From: Gallionellaceae bacterium
Lineage (GTDB): Bacteria > Pseudomonadota > Gammaproteobacteria > Burkholderiales > Gallionellaceae
Length of the DNA: 64,000 bases
Assembly (NCBI GenBank): GCA_027448945.1
Contig: DAIDMQ010000009.1
Span: 1 to 64,000, forward strand
Reading direction: 5' to 3'
Notes under the pieces: generated by a model
Told to the model about the DNA's origin: nothing
Databases searched by the model: none
The model's input: the letters and a program-made list of their open reading frames with translations, nothing else
Translations under genes and position numbers: made by a program
Part shown: positions 8,116 to 17,424 of the stretch, one piece after another
Layout of the letters: every line of letters starts with the position of its first letter
Numbering within the stretch: the stretch's first letter is position 1

Positions 8116-8340
8116 ATGAGTCGTTTACTTTTCTTTTTTGCGATAGCGGCGGTGGTCTATCTGCTGCTGAAATCTTATCGTCGAAATTCCACGCCTCCGC
8201 CTGAGAATGCACCCAAGACTGAAGATATGGTGCGTTGTTTGCAATGCGGTGTGCATGTACCCAAGAGTGAGAGCGTGCAGGCTGAGGGTCGCAATTTCTG
8301 TTGTATTGCGCATCGCGACAGTTACCAAAAGCAACACTGA
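8116..8340 (+). CDS. PP0621-family small protein
   Basis: N-terminal TM and MVRCLQCGVHVPKSES...GRNFCCIAHRD Cys motif; lies next to pilS. Confidence 0.65.
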   Translation: MSRLLFFFAIAAVVYLLLKSYRRNSTPPPENAPKTEDMVRCLQCGVHVPKSESVQAEGRNFCCIAHRDSYQKQH

Positions 8341-8357
8341 GAGTCTTACGCTGAGAA

Positions 8358-9947
8358 ATGAATGACAAAGTGAGTGCTCAGCAATATACGGGTGACTACT
8401 GGCGTTCGCTGAGCTATTACAACGTATATCGTTTTGCACTGGCCCTGTTGTTTGTCCTGCTGGCGGGCGTAGTCGGTACACGTTTGTCGCTGGGCGCCGA
8501 GAACTTGCTGGTGTTCTATTCGGTCAGCGTGTTCTATCTTGCCGCAGCCCTGGTTTCCTTCATCCTGTTGCGTATCCGCAAGCCGCGCTTCACTTTGCAA
8601 CTCGCCTTGCAAGTGTGCGGGGACATTCTGGTATTGCCGATACTTTCCTACGCCAGTGGCGGTGTACAAAGCAACATTGGTTTATTGCTACTGATTTCTT
8701 TGGCAGCCGCAGGTTTGACCAGTCGCGGTCGTATCACTCTGTTTTTTGCCGCGCTTGCGAGTATCGCAACGCTGCTGGTGCAGTCTTATGCAGCCTTGCA
8801 TGACGAAGCGTCAGCGGCACAATTCATACAAGTAGGTTTGCAGTGTGCCGCATATTTTGCGGTGGCATGGATGGCGCACAGTCTGGCGAAATATGCGGTG
8901 GACAGTCAGTTGCTGGCGCAACGACGAGGTAGAGATTTGGTGAGTATGTCCGAGGCCAATCGTTTGGTGATGCGCGATATGCAGGACGGCATACTGGTGG
9001 TAGATGCCAACGGGGTGATTATGCAAATGAATCCCAGCGCCTCGCGTTTGTTGCGTCATACGCCCATCTCGGGCGAAACGATGTCCCAGACTTTCCCTAT
9101 TCTGTACGGACAATATGCGATCTGGAAGATGCATGGCAGGAGCAGTCGAGATACCTTGCAACTGGACGTCGGGATGCAAGCACGTCTGCGATTTGTTGCC
9201 GTGGAGCGCGATGCCGCGCATGGTGTGGTGATCTTCCTGGAGGATATGCAACGGGTTCAGGCAGAGGCACAGCAATTTAAGCTGGCGGCCTTGGGGCGGT
9301 TGACGGCCAATATCGCCCACGAGGTACGCAACCCGCTTTCGGCGATTAGTTATGCCACTGAACTTATGCAAGACGGGAATATAGACCCTCAACAACAGCG
9401 ATTGTTGAAGATTGTGTTGGACAATACACAGCGTATTAATCGTATCGTGCACGATGTCATGCAACTCAATCGCCGTGACCGTGCCGAGCCCGAGCGCTTT
9501 GATTTGCATGAATTGATGCAGACTTTCGTTGAGGAATTTATACGTTCTGAAAAGCTGGAAAGTGGCGTGGTCGTGCTGTTGGCGGCGGGAGCTCATCAAG
9601 TGGATTTTGATCGCGGACATTTGCGTCAAGTGCTGTGTAATCTGTGCGGGAATGCATTGCGTTATGGTCAGGGTAAACAGGGCAGTCTGATGCTGATACT
9701 GGGAAATGAAGATGAGTCGGTGGTGTTGGATGTGCAGGATGACGGTGCCGGCATCCCCGCCGAATATAGCGGCCGATTGTTCGAGCCTTTCTTTACTACT
9801 GCCGCACAGGGTACTGGGCTGGGCTTATATATCGCCAAGGAGTTGTGCGAGGCCAATGGTGCCCGCTTGAATTATCGGGCACGGGAAGGACATGCGGGTG
9901 CATGCTTCCGTATCACTTTTGGAGAGTTGTATGAGTCCGACGAGTAA
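8358..9947 (+). CDS. pilS: Sensor histidine kinase PilS-like
   Basis: TM N-terminus, PAS, H-box AHEVRNPLSAISYA, N/G boxes NALRYG, DDGAGIP, GTGLGLYIAKEL; followed by pilR-like gene. Confidence 0.85.
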   Translation: MNDKVSAQQYTGDYWRSLSYYNVYRFALALLFVLLAGVVGTRLSLGAENLLVFYSVSVFYLAAALVSFILLRIRKPRFTLQLALQVCGDILVLPILSYASGGVQSNIGLLLLISLAAAGLTSRGRITLFFAALASIATLLVQSYAALHDEASAAQFIQVGLQCAAYFAVAWMAHSLAKYAVDSQLLAQRRGRDLVSMSEANRLVMRDMQDGILVVDANGVIMQMNPSASRLLRHTPISGETMSQTFPILYGQYAIWKMHGRSSRDTLQLDVGMQARLRFVAVERDAAHGVVIFLEDMQRVQAEAQQFKLAALGRLTANIAHEVRNPLSAISYATELMQDGNIDPQQQRLLKIVLDNTQRINRIVHDVMQLNRRDRAEPERFDLHELMQTFVEEFIRSEKLESGVVVLLAAGAHQVDFDRGHLRQVLCNLCGNALRYGQGKQGSLMLILGNEDESVVLDVQDDGAGIPAEYSGRLFEPFFTTAAQGTGLGLYIAKELCEANGARLNYRAREGHAGACFRITFGELYESDE

Positions 9948-11298
9948 GAAGAAGAGTACTACGCCCCATGTCCTGCTCGTAGATGACGAGCAGGACATAC
10001 TTGAGCTGTTAGAGATGACACTACTCAAGATGGGTTTGCAAGTGGATAAGGCCTGCAATGTTAAGCAGGCTTTGGTCAAGTTGGCGGAACAAAGTTATGA
10101 CCTTTGTCTGACCGACATGCGTATGCCCGACGGGGATGGTCTGCAGATTGTTCAGTACATCAGCCAGCATAATCTGGATGTGCCGGTTGCCGTGATAACT
10201 GCCCACGGCAATATGGAAAATGCCATCACCGTACTAAAGGCGGGTGCCTTCGATTATCTGGCCAAGCCTGTAGCTTTAGATCAGTTGCGCAGTTTGATTA
10301 AATCGGCATTAAGCTTGCCTCAAGTTGCACCGAGTGGTGACAAGGTCTTGTTGGGACATTCTCCGGCCATGCAAAAAGTGCGTGATCTAATAGAGCGCGT
10401 GGCACGCAGTCAGGCACCGGTGCATATCAGCGGTGAGTCGGGTAGTGGCAAGGAATTGGCTGCACGCCTCATCGTCGCAAGAGGGCCGCGTCACGAACAA
10501 GCCATAATCGCAGTGAATTGCGGTGCTATCCCCGAGAATCTTATGGAAAGTGAGTTCTTCGGTTACAAGAAGGGCGCGTTCACGGGTGCAGAAAGAGATA
10601 GGGAGGGCTTCTTCCAAGCGGCTAATGGTGGAACGTTATTCTTGGATGAGGTCGCCGATCTGCCTTTGGCGATGCAGGTCAAACTGTTGCGCGTCATCCA
10701 AGAGAAGCAGGTACGCAAAGTTGGGGCAACCAATGAAGAGCCTGTTGATGTGCGCATCATCAGTGCCACCCATAATAATCTTGCCGAGCGGGTCAAGCAG
10801 GGTAAGTTCAGGCAGGATCTTTATTACCGACTCAATGTAATTCCCATCAATATGCCGCCCTTGCGCGAATTGCGTGAGGATGTGCGCGAGATTGCGCAGC
10901 GCACCTTGGACAGATTGCGTGGAAATTCCGCAGTGGCTTTCTCTGAATCTGCAATGCGCAAATTGTGTGCTTATGCCTTCCCTGGCAACGTGCGGGAGTT
11001 GGAGAACATCATTGAACGCGCCTTGGCATTATGTTTGGACGGCGTGATTACTGAGCATGACTTGCAACTGTCTCCAGACGACAGCGAGTCCGCTGCTTCC
11101 ACCCTGCCGGGTGGTAAGTACTCATTGACAGAGCATCTGGATCAAGTCGAGCGTCAGGCCTTGTTAGCTGCCTTGGAACAAACTCGCTTCAATCGCACCG
11201 CAGCCGCCAAGTTATTGGGACTGACTTTCCGTACTATGCGTTACCGCATGGAAAGATTGGGTATCAAGGGACCTGATGGTGAAGATGATGAAGGTTGA
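9931..11298 (+). CDS. pilR: Sigma-54-dependent response regulator PilR-like
   Basis: REC domain, AAA+ GESGSGKELAAR and GAFTGA motif, Fis-type HTH C-terminus. Start ATG at 9931 preferred over the longer ORF-track start. Confidence 0.88.
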   Translation: MSPTSKKKSTTPHVLLVDDEQDILELLEMTLLKMGLQVDKACNVKQALVKLAEQSYDLCLTDMRMPDGDGLQIVQYISQHNLDVPVAVITAHGNMENAITVLKAGAFDYLAKPVALDQLRSLIKSALSLPQVAPSGDKVLLGHSPAMQKVRDLIERVARSQAPVHISGESGSGKELAARLIVARGPRHEQAIIAVNCGAIPENLMESEFFGYKKGAFTGAERDREGFFQAANGGTLFLDEVADLPLAMQVKLLRVIQEKQVRKVGATNEEPVDVRIISATHNNLAERVKQGKFRQDLYYRLNVIPINMPPLRELREDVREIAQRTLDRLRGNSAVAFSESAMRKLCAYAFPGNVRELENIIERALALCLDGVITEHDLQLSPDDSESAASTLPGGKYSLTEHLDQVERQALLAALEQTRFNRTAAAKLLGLTFRTMRYRMERLGIKGPDGEDDEG

Positions 11299-11827
11299 TG
11301 AGTCAGGCTGGGTGAGTGAGGCCGAGCATTTTCCTTCGCCTAATCATGATGACCGGCCTTGCGGCGAAATACCTTTATTGGTGATACATAACATCAGTCT
11401 GCCGCCGGATGAGTTTGGTGGTGACGGCGTGCAGCGTCTGTTCACCAATACGCTGGATGTGAACGCACATCCCTATTACCGGACTATAGCGGGGCTCACG
11501 GTCTCATCGCATTTCTATATACGTCGCGATGGCCATCTGATTCAATTTGTCTCCTGCCAGCAACGTGCTTGGCATGCGGGAGCATCCTGCTGGCAGGGTG
11601 TTGAACGCTGTAATGACTACTCTATAGGGATAGAGCTGGAAGGTAGTGACTTCGTGCCCTTTACCGATGAGCAATACTCGGTTTTGCGTGAACTGACTTT
11701 AGCTTTGCGTAAGCACTTTCCCTTGCAGGGCATCGCTGGTCATAGCGATATCGCCCCCCAGCGCAAGACCGATCCCGGCCCCTATTTCGACTGGCTGCGT
11801 TATCTCGCCAGCCTGAGCGGAAAATAA
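11276..11827 (+). CDS. ampD: 1,6-anhydro-N-acetylmuramyl-L-alanine amidase
   Basis: LLVIHNISLPPDEFGG, AWHAGAS, SIGIELEGSD, GHSDIAPQRKTDPG. Confidence 0.92.
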   Translation: MVKMMKVDESGWVSEAEHFPSPNHDDRPCGEIPLLVIHNISLPPDEFGGDGVQRLFTNTLDVNAHPYYRTIAGLTVSSHFYIRRDGHLIQFVSCQQRAWHAGASCWQGVERCNDYSIGIELEGSDFVPFTDEQYSVLRELTLALRKHFPLQGIAGHSDIAPQRKTDPGPYFDWLRYLASLSGK

Positions 11828-11842
11828 ATTCCCAAGTGTAAG

Positions 11843-11872
11843 AACGGCCTAACTATCTAGGCCGTTTTTTTT
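11843..11872 (+). terminator. Rho-independent terminator after ampD
   Basis: acggccta...taggccgt stem followed by a T-rich tract. Confidence 0.85.
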
Positions 11873-11891
11873 CTTGCAATATTCTCGATGA

Positions 11892-11939
11892 ACACTACAA
11901 TTAGCGCTCAAGCCAATAATAAATACTATATATAGTGGT
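11892..11939 (+). promoter_or_regulatory. Tandem NrdR boxes upstream of nrdAB
   Basis: acactacaattagcgc (11892-11907) and tactatatatagtggt (11924-11939) resemble the NrdR box; start-to-start spacing is 32 bp, about three helical turns. Confidence 0.75.
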
Positions 11940-11990
11940 TTTGATCGCCAGCCGAATTATCTTTCCAACCCAACTCACAGGGAGAAATAC

Positions 11991-14852
11991 ATGCTACAAG
12001 CCTCTACCGACAGCGCTACGCCTACACAAATGCCCATCAGAAAAATGTCCGATTCAGTCATTTCATCAGCAACACCTTCTACACCACTCGATCAATATAA
12101 AGTGATACGCCGTAATGGTTCGGTTGTGTCCTTCGAGCCATCTAAGATCGCCGTCGCATTGACCAAGGCGTTCATCGCGGTAAGTGGTGCTCAAGGTGCA
12201 GCCTCTGCTCGTGTTCGTGAGTTGGTTGATCAACTGACAGCTGCGGTTGTGAATGCCATGCTGCGCCGCATGCCACACGGCGGCACGATGCATATCGAAG
12301 ATATCCAAGATCAGGTTGAGTTGGGACTGATGCGTTCGGGTGAGCACGATGTGGCGCGTGCCTATGTGCTGTACCGTGAAGAGCGTTCCCGCAGTCGTGC
12401 CAAATCCAAACATTTGGAGCCGGTACAAGTAATCAACGTGAAGCATGCCGATGGCCAGTTGTTGCCTTTGGATATTGAACGCCTTACTGCTGTGGTGACT
12501 TCTGCTTGTGTGGGTTTGGGTGATGTGGTCGATGCGGAAGCGGTAATCAAGCTGACGCTCAAAGATCTTTACGATGGCGTGCCTCAAGTTGAGGTCGATA
12601 AGTGTTTGATTATGTCGGCACGTTCTTTAATCGAGAAAGAGCCTTCTTATGATTTCGTGACTGCCCGTCTGTTGTTGAATAGTTTCTGCAGTGAAGTCTT
12701 GGGTGAAGAAGTCATACAGGCAGATATGTCCGCGCGTTACGCAGACTATTTCCCCAAGTACATCAAGCAAGCGGTCGCCGCTGAGCTGCTGGACGTGCGT
12801 TTGTCGCAGTTCGATCTACAACGTTTGGGTCAAGAGTTGGACGCACAGCGAGATCTTCAATTCGGCTATTTGGGCCTGCAAACGCTGTATGACAGATACT
12901 TCTTGCACATCAAACAGAAGCGGATCGAGTTGCCACAGGCATTCTTCATGCGCGTAGCGATGGGCTTGTCGCTGAATGAAATTGACAGGGAAGAGCGCGC
13001 AATCGAGTTTTATCGCCTGCTGTCCAGCTTCGATTTCATGAGCTCCACGCCGACTTTATTTAACTCTGGCACGCAACGTTCGCAATTATCTTCATGCTAT
13101 TTGACTACGGTGGCAGATGATTTGGATGGTATCTACGAGGCAATCAAGGAAAATGCACTGCTGGCGAAATTTGCAGGCGGTCTGGGTAACGATTGGACAC
13201 CCGTTCGTGCTTTGGGCGCGCACATCAAGGGCACCAATGGTGAATCGCAGGGTGTCGTTCCCTTCCTTAAGGTCGTGAACGATACGGCTGTCGCGGTGAA
13301 CCAAGGCGGCAAACGTAAAGGCGCAGTTTGTGCATATTTGGAAACATGGCATCTGGATATAGAGGAATTCCTCGATCTGCGCAAAAACACGGGTGACGAT
13401 CGCCGCCGTACTCACGACATGAATACAGCGAACTGGATCCCTGATCTGTTTATGAAGCGGGTCATGGAAGGCGGTGAATGGACACTGTTCTCCCCTAATG
13501 ATGCGATTGATTTGCACGACAAGTTTGGCGCGGATTTTGAGCGGGCCTATGTGGCATATGAGGCCAAGACTGTAAGTGGTGAGCTGAAGTTGTTTAAGCG
13601 CGTTCAAGCAGCGGGATTGTGGCGCAAGATACTTACTATGTTGTTCGAAACCGGTCACCCATGGATCACTTTCAAAGATCCTTGCAATATCCGTTCGCCT
13701 CAGCAGCATGTAGGCGTTGTCCATAGTTCCAACCTGTGTACCGAAATCACCCTCAATACCAATGAAAGTGAGATTGCGGTCTGCAATCTGGGCTCGGTTA
13801 ATCTGGCGGCCCATTTGTATCCTCGCGGCCATGAGAAGTTCGGTCAGTTGGATCATGAAAAGTTGCGTCACACCATCAATACTGCGATGCGCATGCTGGA
13901 TAACGTCATCGATATCAATTACTACGCTGTTCCTAAGGCGCGCAACTCAAATTTGAAGCACCGCCCGGTCGGTATGGGCATCATGGGCTTTCAGGATTGT
14001 TTGCATGAATTGCGCATTCCTTACTCTTCGCAAGAGGCTGTGGAGTTCGCGGATCGTTCCATGGAGGCTGTGTGCTATTTCGCTTACTGGGCTTCTACAG
14101 AATTGGCCGAGCAACGTGGTCGATATGCAAGCTATCGCGGCAGTCTGTGGGATAGAGGGATATTGCCTCAAGATACATTAGATATGTTGCGTGCAGAACG
14201 TGGCGGCTATGTGGAGGTGGATACCTCGGTGAGTATGGATTGGGATGCCTTGCGTTCCCGCATCAAGCAATTCGGTATGCGTAACTCCAATTGTGTGGCG
14301 ATTGCGCCAACCGCGACCATCTCCAACATCATCGGAGTGTCCGCATGCATCGAACCTACCTACCAGAACATTTTTGTGAAATCGAATCTGTCGGGTGAGT
14401 TTACGGTGATGAACGAACACTTGGTTAGGGATTTGAAGCAACTGGGTCTTTGGGATGAAGTGATGATTGCCGATCTGAAGTACTTTGACGGCAGCTTGTC
14501 TAAGATTGATCGTATCCCGGCCGAATTGCGCACCCTGTATGCGACTGCATTTGAAGTCGAACCAAGCTGGTTGATCGAAGCGGCTTCGCGTCGTCAAAAG
14601 TGGATCGACCAAGCTCAGTCGTTGAACATCTACATGTCTGGTGTGTCGGGCCGCAAGCTAGATGAGACCTACAAGTTGGCTTGGTTGCGCGGCTTGAAGA
14701 CAACTTACTATCTGCGCACTTTGGGTGCGACTTCGGCAGAAAAATCGACAGGGAAAGCGGGTGCTTTGAATGCTGTTCCGAGCGACGGCGGTGTCGTGGA
14801 GGAGACTAAATTCTGCTCAATTGACAACCCTGAATGCGAAGCTTGCCAATAG
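11991..14852 (+). CDS. nrdA: Ribonucleoside-diphosphate reductase, alpha subunit (class Ia)
   Basis: Two N-terminal ATP-cone-like regions, STPTLFNSGT, NLCTEI, C-terminal FCSIDNPECEACQ redox tail. Confidence 0.95.
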   Translation: MLQASTDSATPTQMPIRKMSDSVISSATPSTPLDQYKVIRRNGSVVSFEPSKIAVALTKAFIAVSGAQGAASARVRELVDQLTAAVVNAMLRRMPHGGTMHIEDIQDQVELGLMRSGEHDVARAYVLYREERSRSRAKSKHLEPVQVINVKHADGQLLPLDIERLTAVVTSACVGLGDVVDAEAVIKLTLKDLYDGVPQVEVDKCLIMSARSLIEKEPSYDFVTARLLLNSFCSEVLGEEVIQADMSARYADYFPKYIKQAVAAELLDVRLSQFDLQRLGQELDAQRDLQFGYLGLQTLYDRYFLHIKQKRIELPQAFFMRVAMGLSLNEIDREERAIEFYRLLSSFDFMSSTPTLFNSGTQRSQLSSCYLTTVADDLDGIYEAIKENALLAKFAGGLGNDWTPVRALGAHIKGTNGESQGVVPFLKVVNDTAVAVNQGGKRKGAVCAYLETWHLDIEEFLDLRKNTGDDRRRTHDMNTANWIPDLFMKRVMEGGEWTLFSPNDAIDLHDKFGADFERAYVAYEAKTVSGELKLFKRVQAAGLWRKILTMLFETGHPWITFKDPCNIRSPQQHVGVVHSSNLCTEITLNTNESEIAVCNLGSVNLAAHLYPRGHEKFGQLDHEKLRHTINTAMRMLDNVIDINYYAVPKARNSNLKHRPVGMGIMGFQDCLHELRIPYSSQEAVEFADRSMEAVCYFAYWASTELAEQRGRYASYRGSLWDRGILPQDTLDMLRAERGGYVEVDTSVSMDWDALRSRIKQFGMRNSNCVAIAPTATISNIIGVSACIEPTYQNIFVKSNLSGEFTVMNEHLVRDLKQLGLWDEVMIADLKYFDGSLSKIDRIPAELRTLYATAFEVEPSWLIEAASRRQKWIDQAQSLNIYMSGVSGRKLDETYKLAWLRGLKTTYYLRTLGATSAEKSTGKAGALNAVPSDGGVVEETKFCSIDNPECEACQ

Positions 14853-14930
14853 CCGTGATACAGAAAAGTAAGAGGTGGATTACGTGCCTCTTGCAAAATT
14901 AAAAATCAAGAATTAGGAGGAAATAAAAAT

Positions 14931-16097
14931 ATGTTGACTTTTGATGAAGAAATTAAACCTAACGCTTCAGCTTTAGGTATGATGCGCACATCGACGATAG
15001 ACGATGTTCCGGGGATGCAATTACAACAAGCAAGAGTGACAGCAAGCATAATCCCACCGACACCCGAAAAGACAGTGTCTACCGGACGTATTCGCGTCGA
15101 AGATAAACGCATTATCAATTGCAACGCCGACGTGAATCAGTTGGTGCCTTTCAAATATAAATGGGCTTGGGAAAAATATCTTTCTGCGTGCGCGAATCAT
15201 TGGATGCCGCAAGAAGTGAATATGACTGCCGACATCGCGCTTTGGAAGAGTGACAAGCTCAGCGACGATGAGCGTCGTCTGATCAAGCGTAATCTGGGCT
15301 TCTTTACGACAGCAGATAGTCTTGCTGCCAACAACATCGTACTGGGTACTTATCGCCACATCAGCAATCCGGAATGCCGCCAGTTTCTGTTGCGCCAAGC
15401 TTTCGAAGAAGCGATTCACACACACGCATACCAATACATCGTTGAGAGTCTCGGCCTGGATGATGGCGAGATATTCAATATGTATCACGAAGTGGATAGT
15501 ATCCGTGCCAAAGACGAGTTCTTGCTTCCCTTCATTGATGTACTTACTAATCCAGCCTTTAAAACAGGTACGCCGCAAGCAGATCAAGCATTGTTGCGTA
15601 GTCTGATTGTGTTCGCTTGCATTATGGAAGGCCTGTTCTTCTATGTTGGTTTTGTTCAGATACTGGCTTTGGGTCGTCAGAATAAGATGACTGGCGCCGC
15701 AGAACAGTATCAATATATTTTGCGTGATGAATCTATGCACTTGAATTTTGGTGTGGACGTTATTAATCAGATCAAGATGGAAAATCCGCATCTGTGGACT
15801 TCGGAGTTCCGTGAAGAGATACGCGTTCTGTTCCAAAAAGGTGTGGAGCTGGAATATGCATATGCCGAAGATACGATGCCACGCGGAGTGTTGGGTCTGA
15901 ATGCAACGATGTTCAAAGAATATTTGCGCTTCATTGCCAATCGTCGTTGTCAACAAATCGGTGTCGACATCCTTTACCCGGGAGCGACTAATCCTTTCCC
16001 ATGGATGGCAGAGATGATCGATCTGAAAAAGGAAAAAAACTTCTTTGAGACACGTGTCACTGAATATCAAACAGGTGGCGCATTGTCTTGGGATTAA
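14931..16097 (+). CDS. nrdB: Ribonucleoside-diphosphate reductase, beta subunit
   Basis: Ferritin-like ligands: [25 protein letters not shown]; follows nrdA. Confidence 0.95.
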   Translation: MLTFDEEIKPNASALGMMRTSTIDDVPGMQLQQARVTASIIPPTPEKTVSTGRIRVEDKRIINCNADVNQLVPFKYKWAWEKYLSACANHWMPQEVNMTADIALWKSDKLSDDERRLIKRNLGFFTTADSLAANNIVLGTYRHISNPECRQFLLRQAFEEAIHTHAYQYIVESLGLDDGEIFNMYHEVDSIRAKDEFLLPFIDVLTNPAFKTGTPQADQALLRSLIVFACIMEGLFFYVGFVQILALGRQNKMTGAAEQYQYILRDESMHLNFGVDVINQIKMENPHLWTSEFREEIRVLFQKGVELEYAYAEDTMPRGVLGLNATMFKEYLRFIANRRCQQIGVDILYPGATNPFPWMAEMIDLKKEKNFFETRVTEYQTGGALSWD

Positions 16098-16303
16098 TCA
16101 TAAGCTCGGCTTATGAGGTTTGGCGATTAAAGATTCTGCCGCATCACTAGTGTGCTGGTGATGACGAAGCACTGGTGATTTTCAGTACAGGACTGGATCC
16201 CAGTTGTGTGGCGTAGGCTTTGGGTCGTGCCTGAAATTGGGCACGGGCTGAGGGTGTAGTAGTCGTAGGTGTTGTTTTTTAACTTTCATCGAAGGAGAGC
16301 AAA

Positions 16304-16618
16304 ATGGCAGCAGTAAAGAAAACTAAACCAGCAGCAAAAAAAGCCGTGGCAGCTAAGAAGCCGGTGGCTAAAAAGGCAGTAGCAGCTAAGAAGCCAGTGG
16401 CTAAAAAGGCAGCTCCGGCTAAGAAGCCAGCAGTCAAGGCGGCAGCTCCAGTTAAGAAGCCAGTAGCTAAAAAGCCAGCAGCCAAGCCAGCCGTAAAGGC
16501 AGCAGTTCCAGCTCCAGTGGTAAGCAAACCAGCTGCGCCTGCTCCATCGGCACCAGCTCCTGTTCGTCCGGCAGCATCTTGGCCTTTTCCGACACCAGGT
16601 ATCGGCAAGCCAAACTGA
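16304..16618 (+). CDS. Histone H1-like Lys/Ala/Pro-rich protein
   Basis: 104 aa with degenerate AAKKPVAKKA repeats and a Pro-rich C-terminus; AAGGAGAG RBS. Confidence 0.8.
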   Translation: MAAVKKTKPAAKKAVAAKKPVAKKAVAAKKPVAKKAAPAKKPAVKAAAPVKKPVAKKPAAKPAVKAAVPAPVVSKPAAPAPSAPAPVRPAASWPFPTPGIGKPN

Positions 16619-16684
16619 TCAGGGCGTTAAGGGGTAAGCCCCTGAAAGTTTTTTGATGGGGCCCACCTAGGGGCTTGAATATTT

Positions 16685-16714
16685 GGCGCACTACCCGGTG
16701 CGTGCGCCTTTTTG
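16685..16714 (+). terminator. Putative terminator after the histone-like gene
   Basis: ggcgca...tgcgcc stem followed by tttttg. Confidence 0.45.
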
Positions 16715-16783
16715 TTTGCTTAAATTAAGGTAATTAGATGCACTTACAGTACTTTTTAGAGTACGTGAGTGGTTTTTTTCGTC

Positions 16784-17359
16784 CTAAATATGATGTTTCA
16801 GTGCCACGCTATATAGCGTAATTGGTGCCGCGCTATTTTTGTCTAGTGCAATTCCTGCTTCTACTCCCGCCATCGCTATAACCGTCGAATCATCGAATTG
16901 ACTGTACGCCAGATGTAATGCGCCTAGGGAGAATTCGTGCCCAGAGCCTATCGCCCAATATTGCGTGTACTCGAATACTTCGCGCATGGAATAAATGCCA
17001 AATATGCCGGATTGATTTGCAATCAGTGCGGTGATCTGACTGGATTCATATGGATCTTCCTCGTCTTCTTTGGGATTAAGAAAACACTCTTCTTTGAGTA
17101 CGGGGTGTAGTTTGCGAAACGTTTCGTAAATCTCGGCCTTGCTGTTAAGCTTCACATCAGGTGTCTTGGCCAAAAGATTGGCCAGTACCAAGTGATGGGC
17201 CGCACTGCCACACACGCCGACATAGCTTTCTCCGATGTGCAATATCTTGTCGTGAGAGGCATCAAGATGAGAAGGTAAGCGGGTGTTGCCAAAGGTGGTC
17301 AGTGTATCTGCGGCAATAGTGGCGATACCATGCTTTCTGACAGCGACGATCGTGGTCAT
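16784..17359 (-). CDS. Ntn-hydrolase proteasome-like protein (betaproteobacterial proteasome homologue, BPH-like)
   Basis: 191 aa: M-TTIVAVRKHGIATIAADTLTTFGNTR, giving N-terminal Thr after Met removal, plus conserved Asp/Lys and GSGHEFSLGALHLAY. HslV-like, but no hslU nearby. Confidence 0.75.
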   Translation of the reverse strand: MTTIVAVRKHGIATIAADTLTTFGNTRLPSHLDASHDKILHIGESYVGVCGSAAHHLVLANLLAKTPDVKLNSKAEIYETFRKLHPVLKEECFLNPKEDEEDPYESSQITALIANQSGIFGIYSMREVFEYTQYWAIGSGHEFSLGALHLAYSQFDDSTVIAMAGVEAGIALDKNSAAPITLYSVALKHHI

Positions 17360-17424
17360 GATGAGTATCCTAGGATTTAGATGATGGTGACATTATCCCC
17401 GATTAAAACGAGATTGAATTTCCC

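Noticed and set aside
16331-16500. Repetitive stretch considered as a CRISPR array or VNTR
   Set aside because: Repeats are degenerate, contiguous without spacers and in frame with a Lys/Ala-rich protein.
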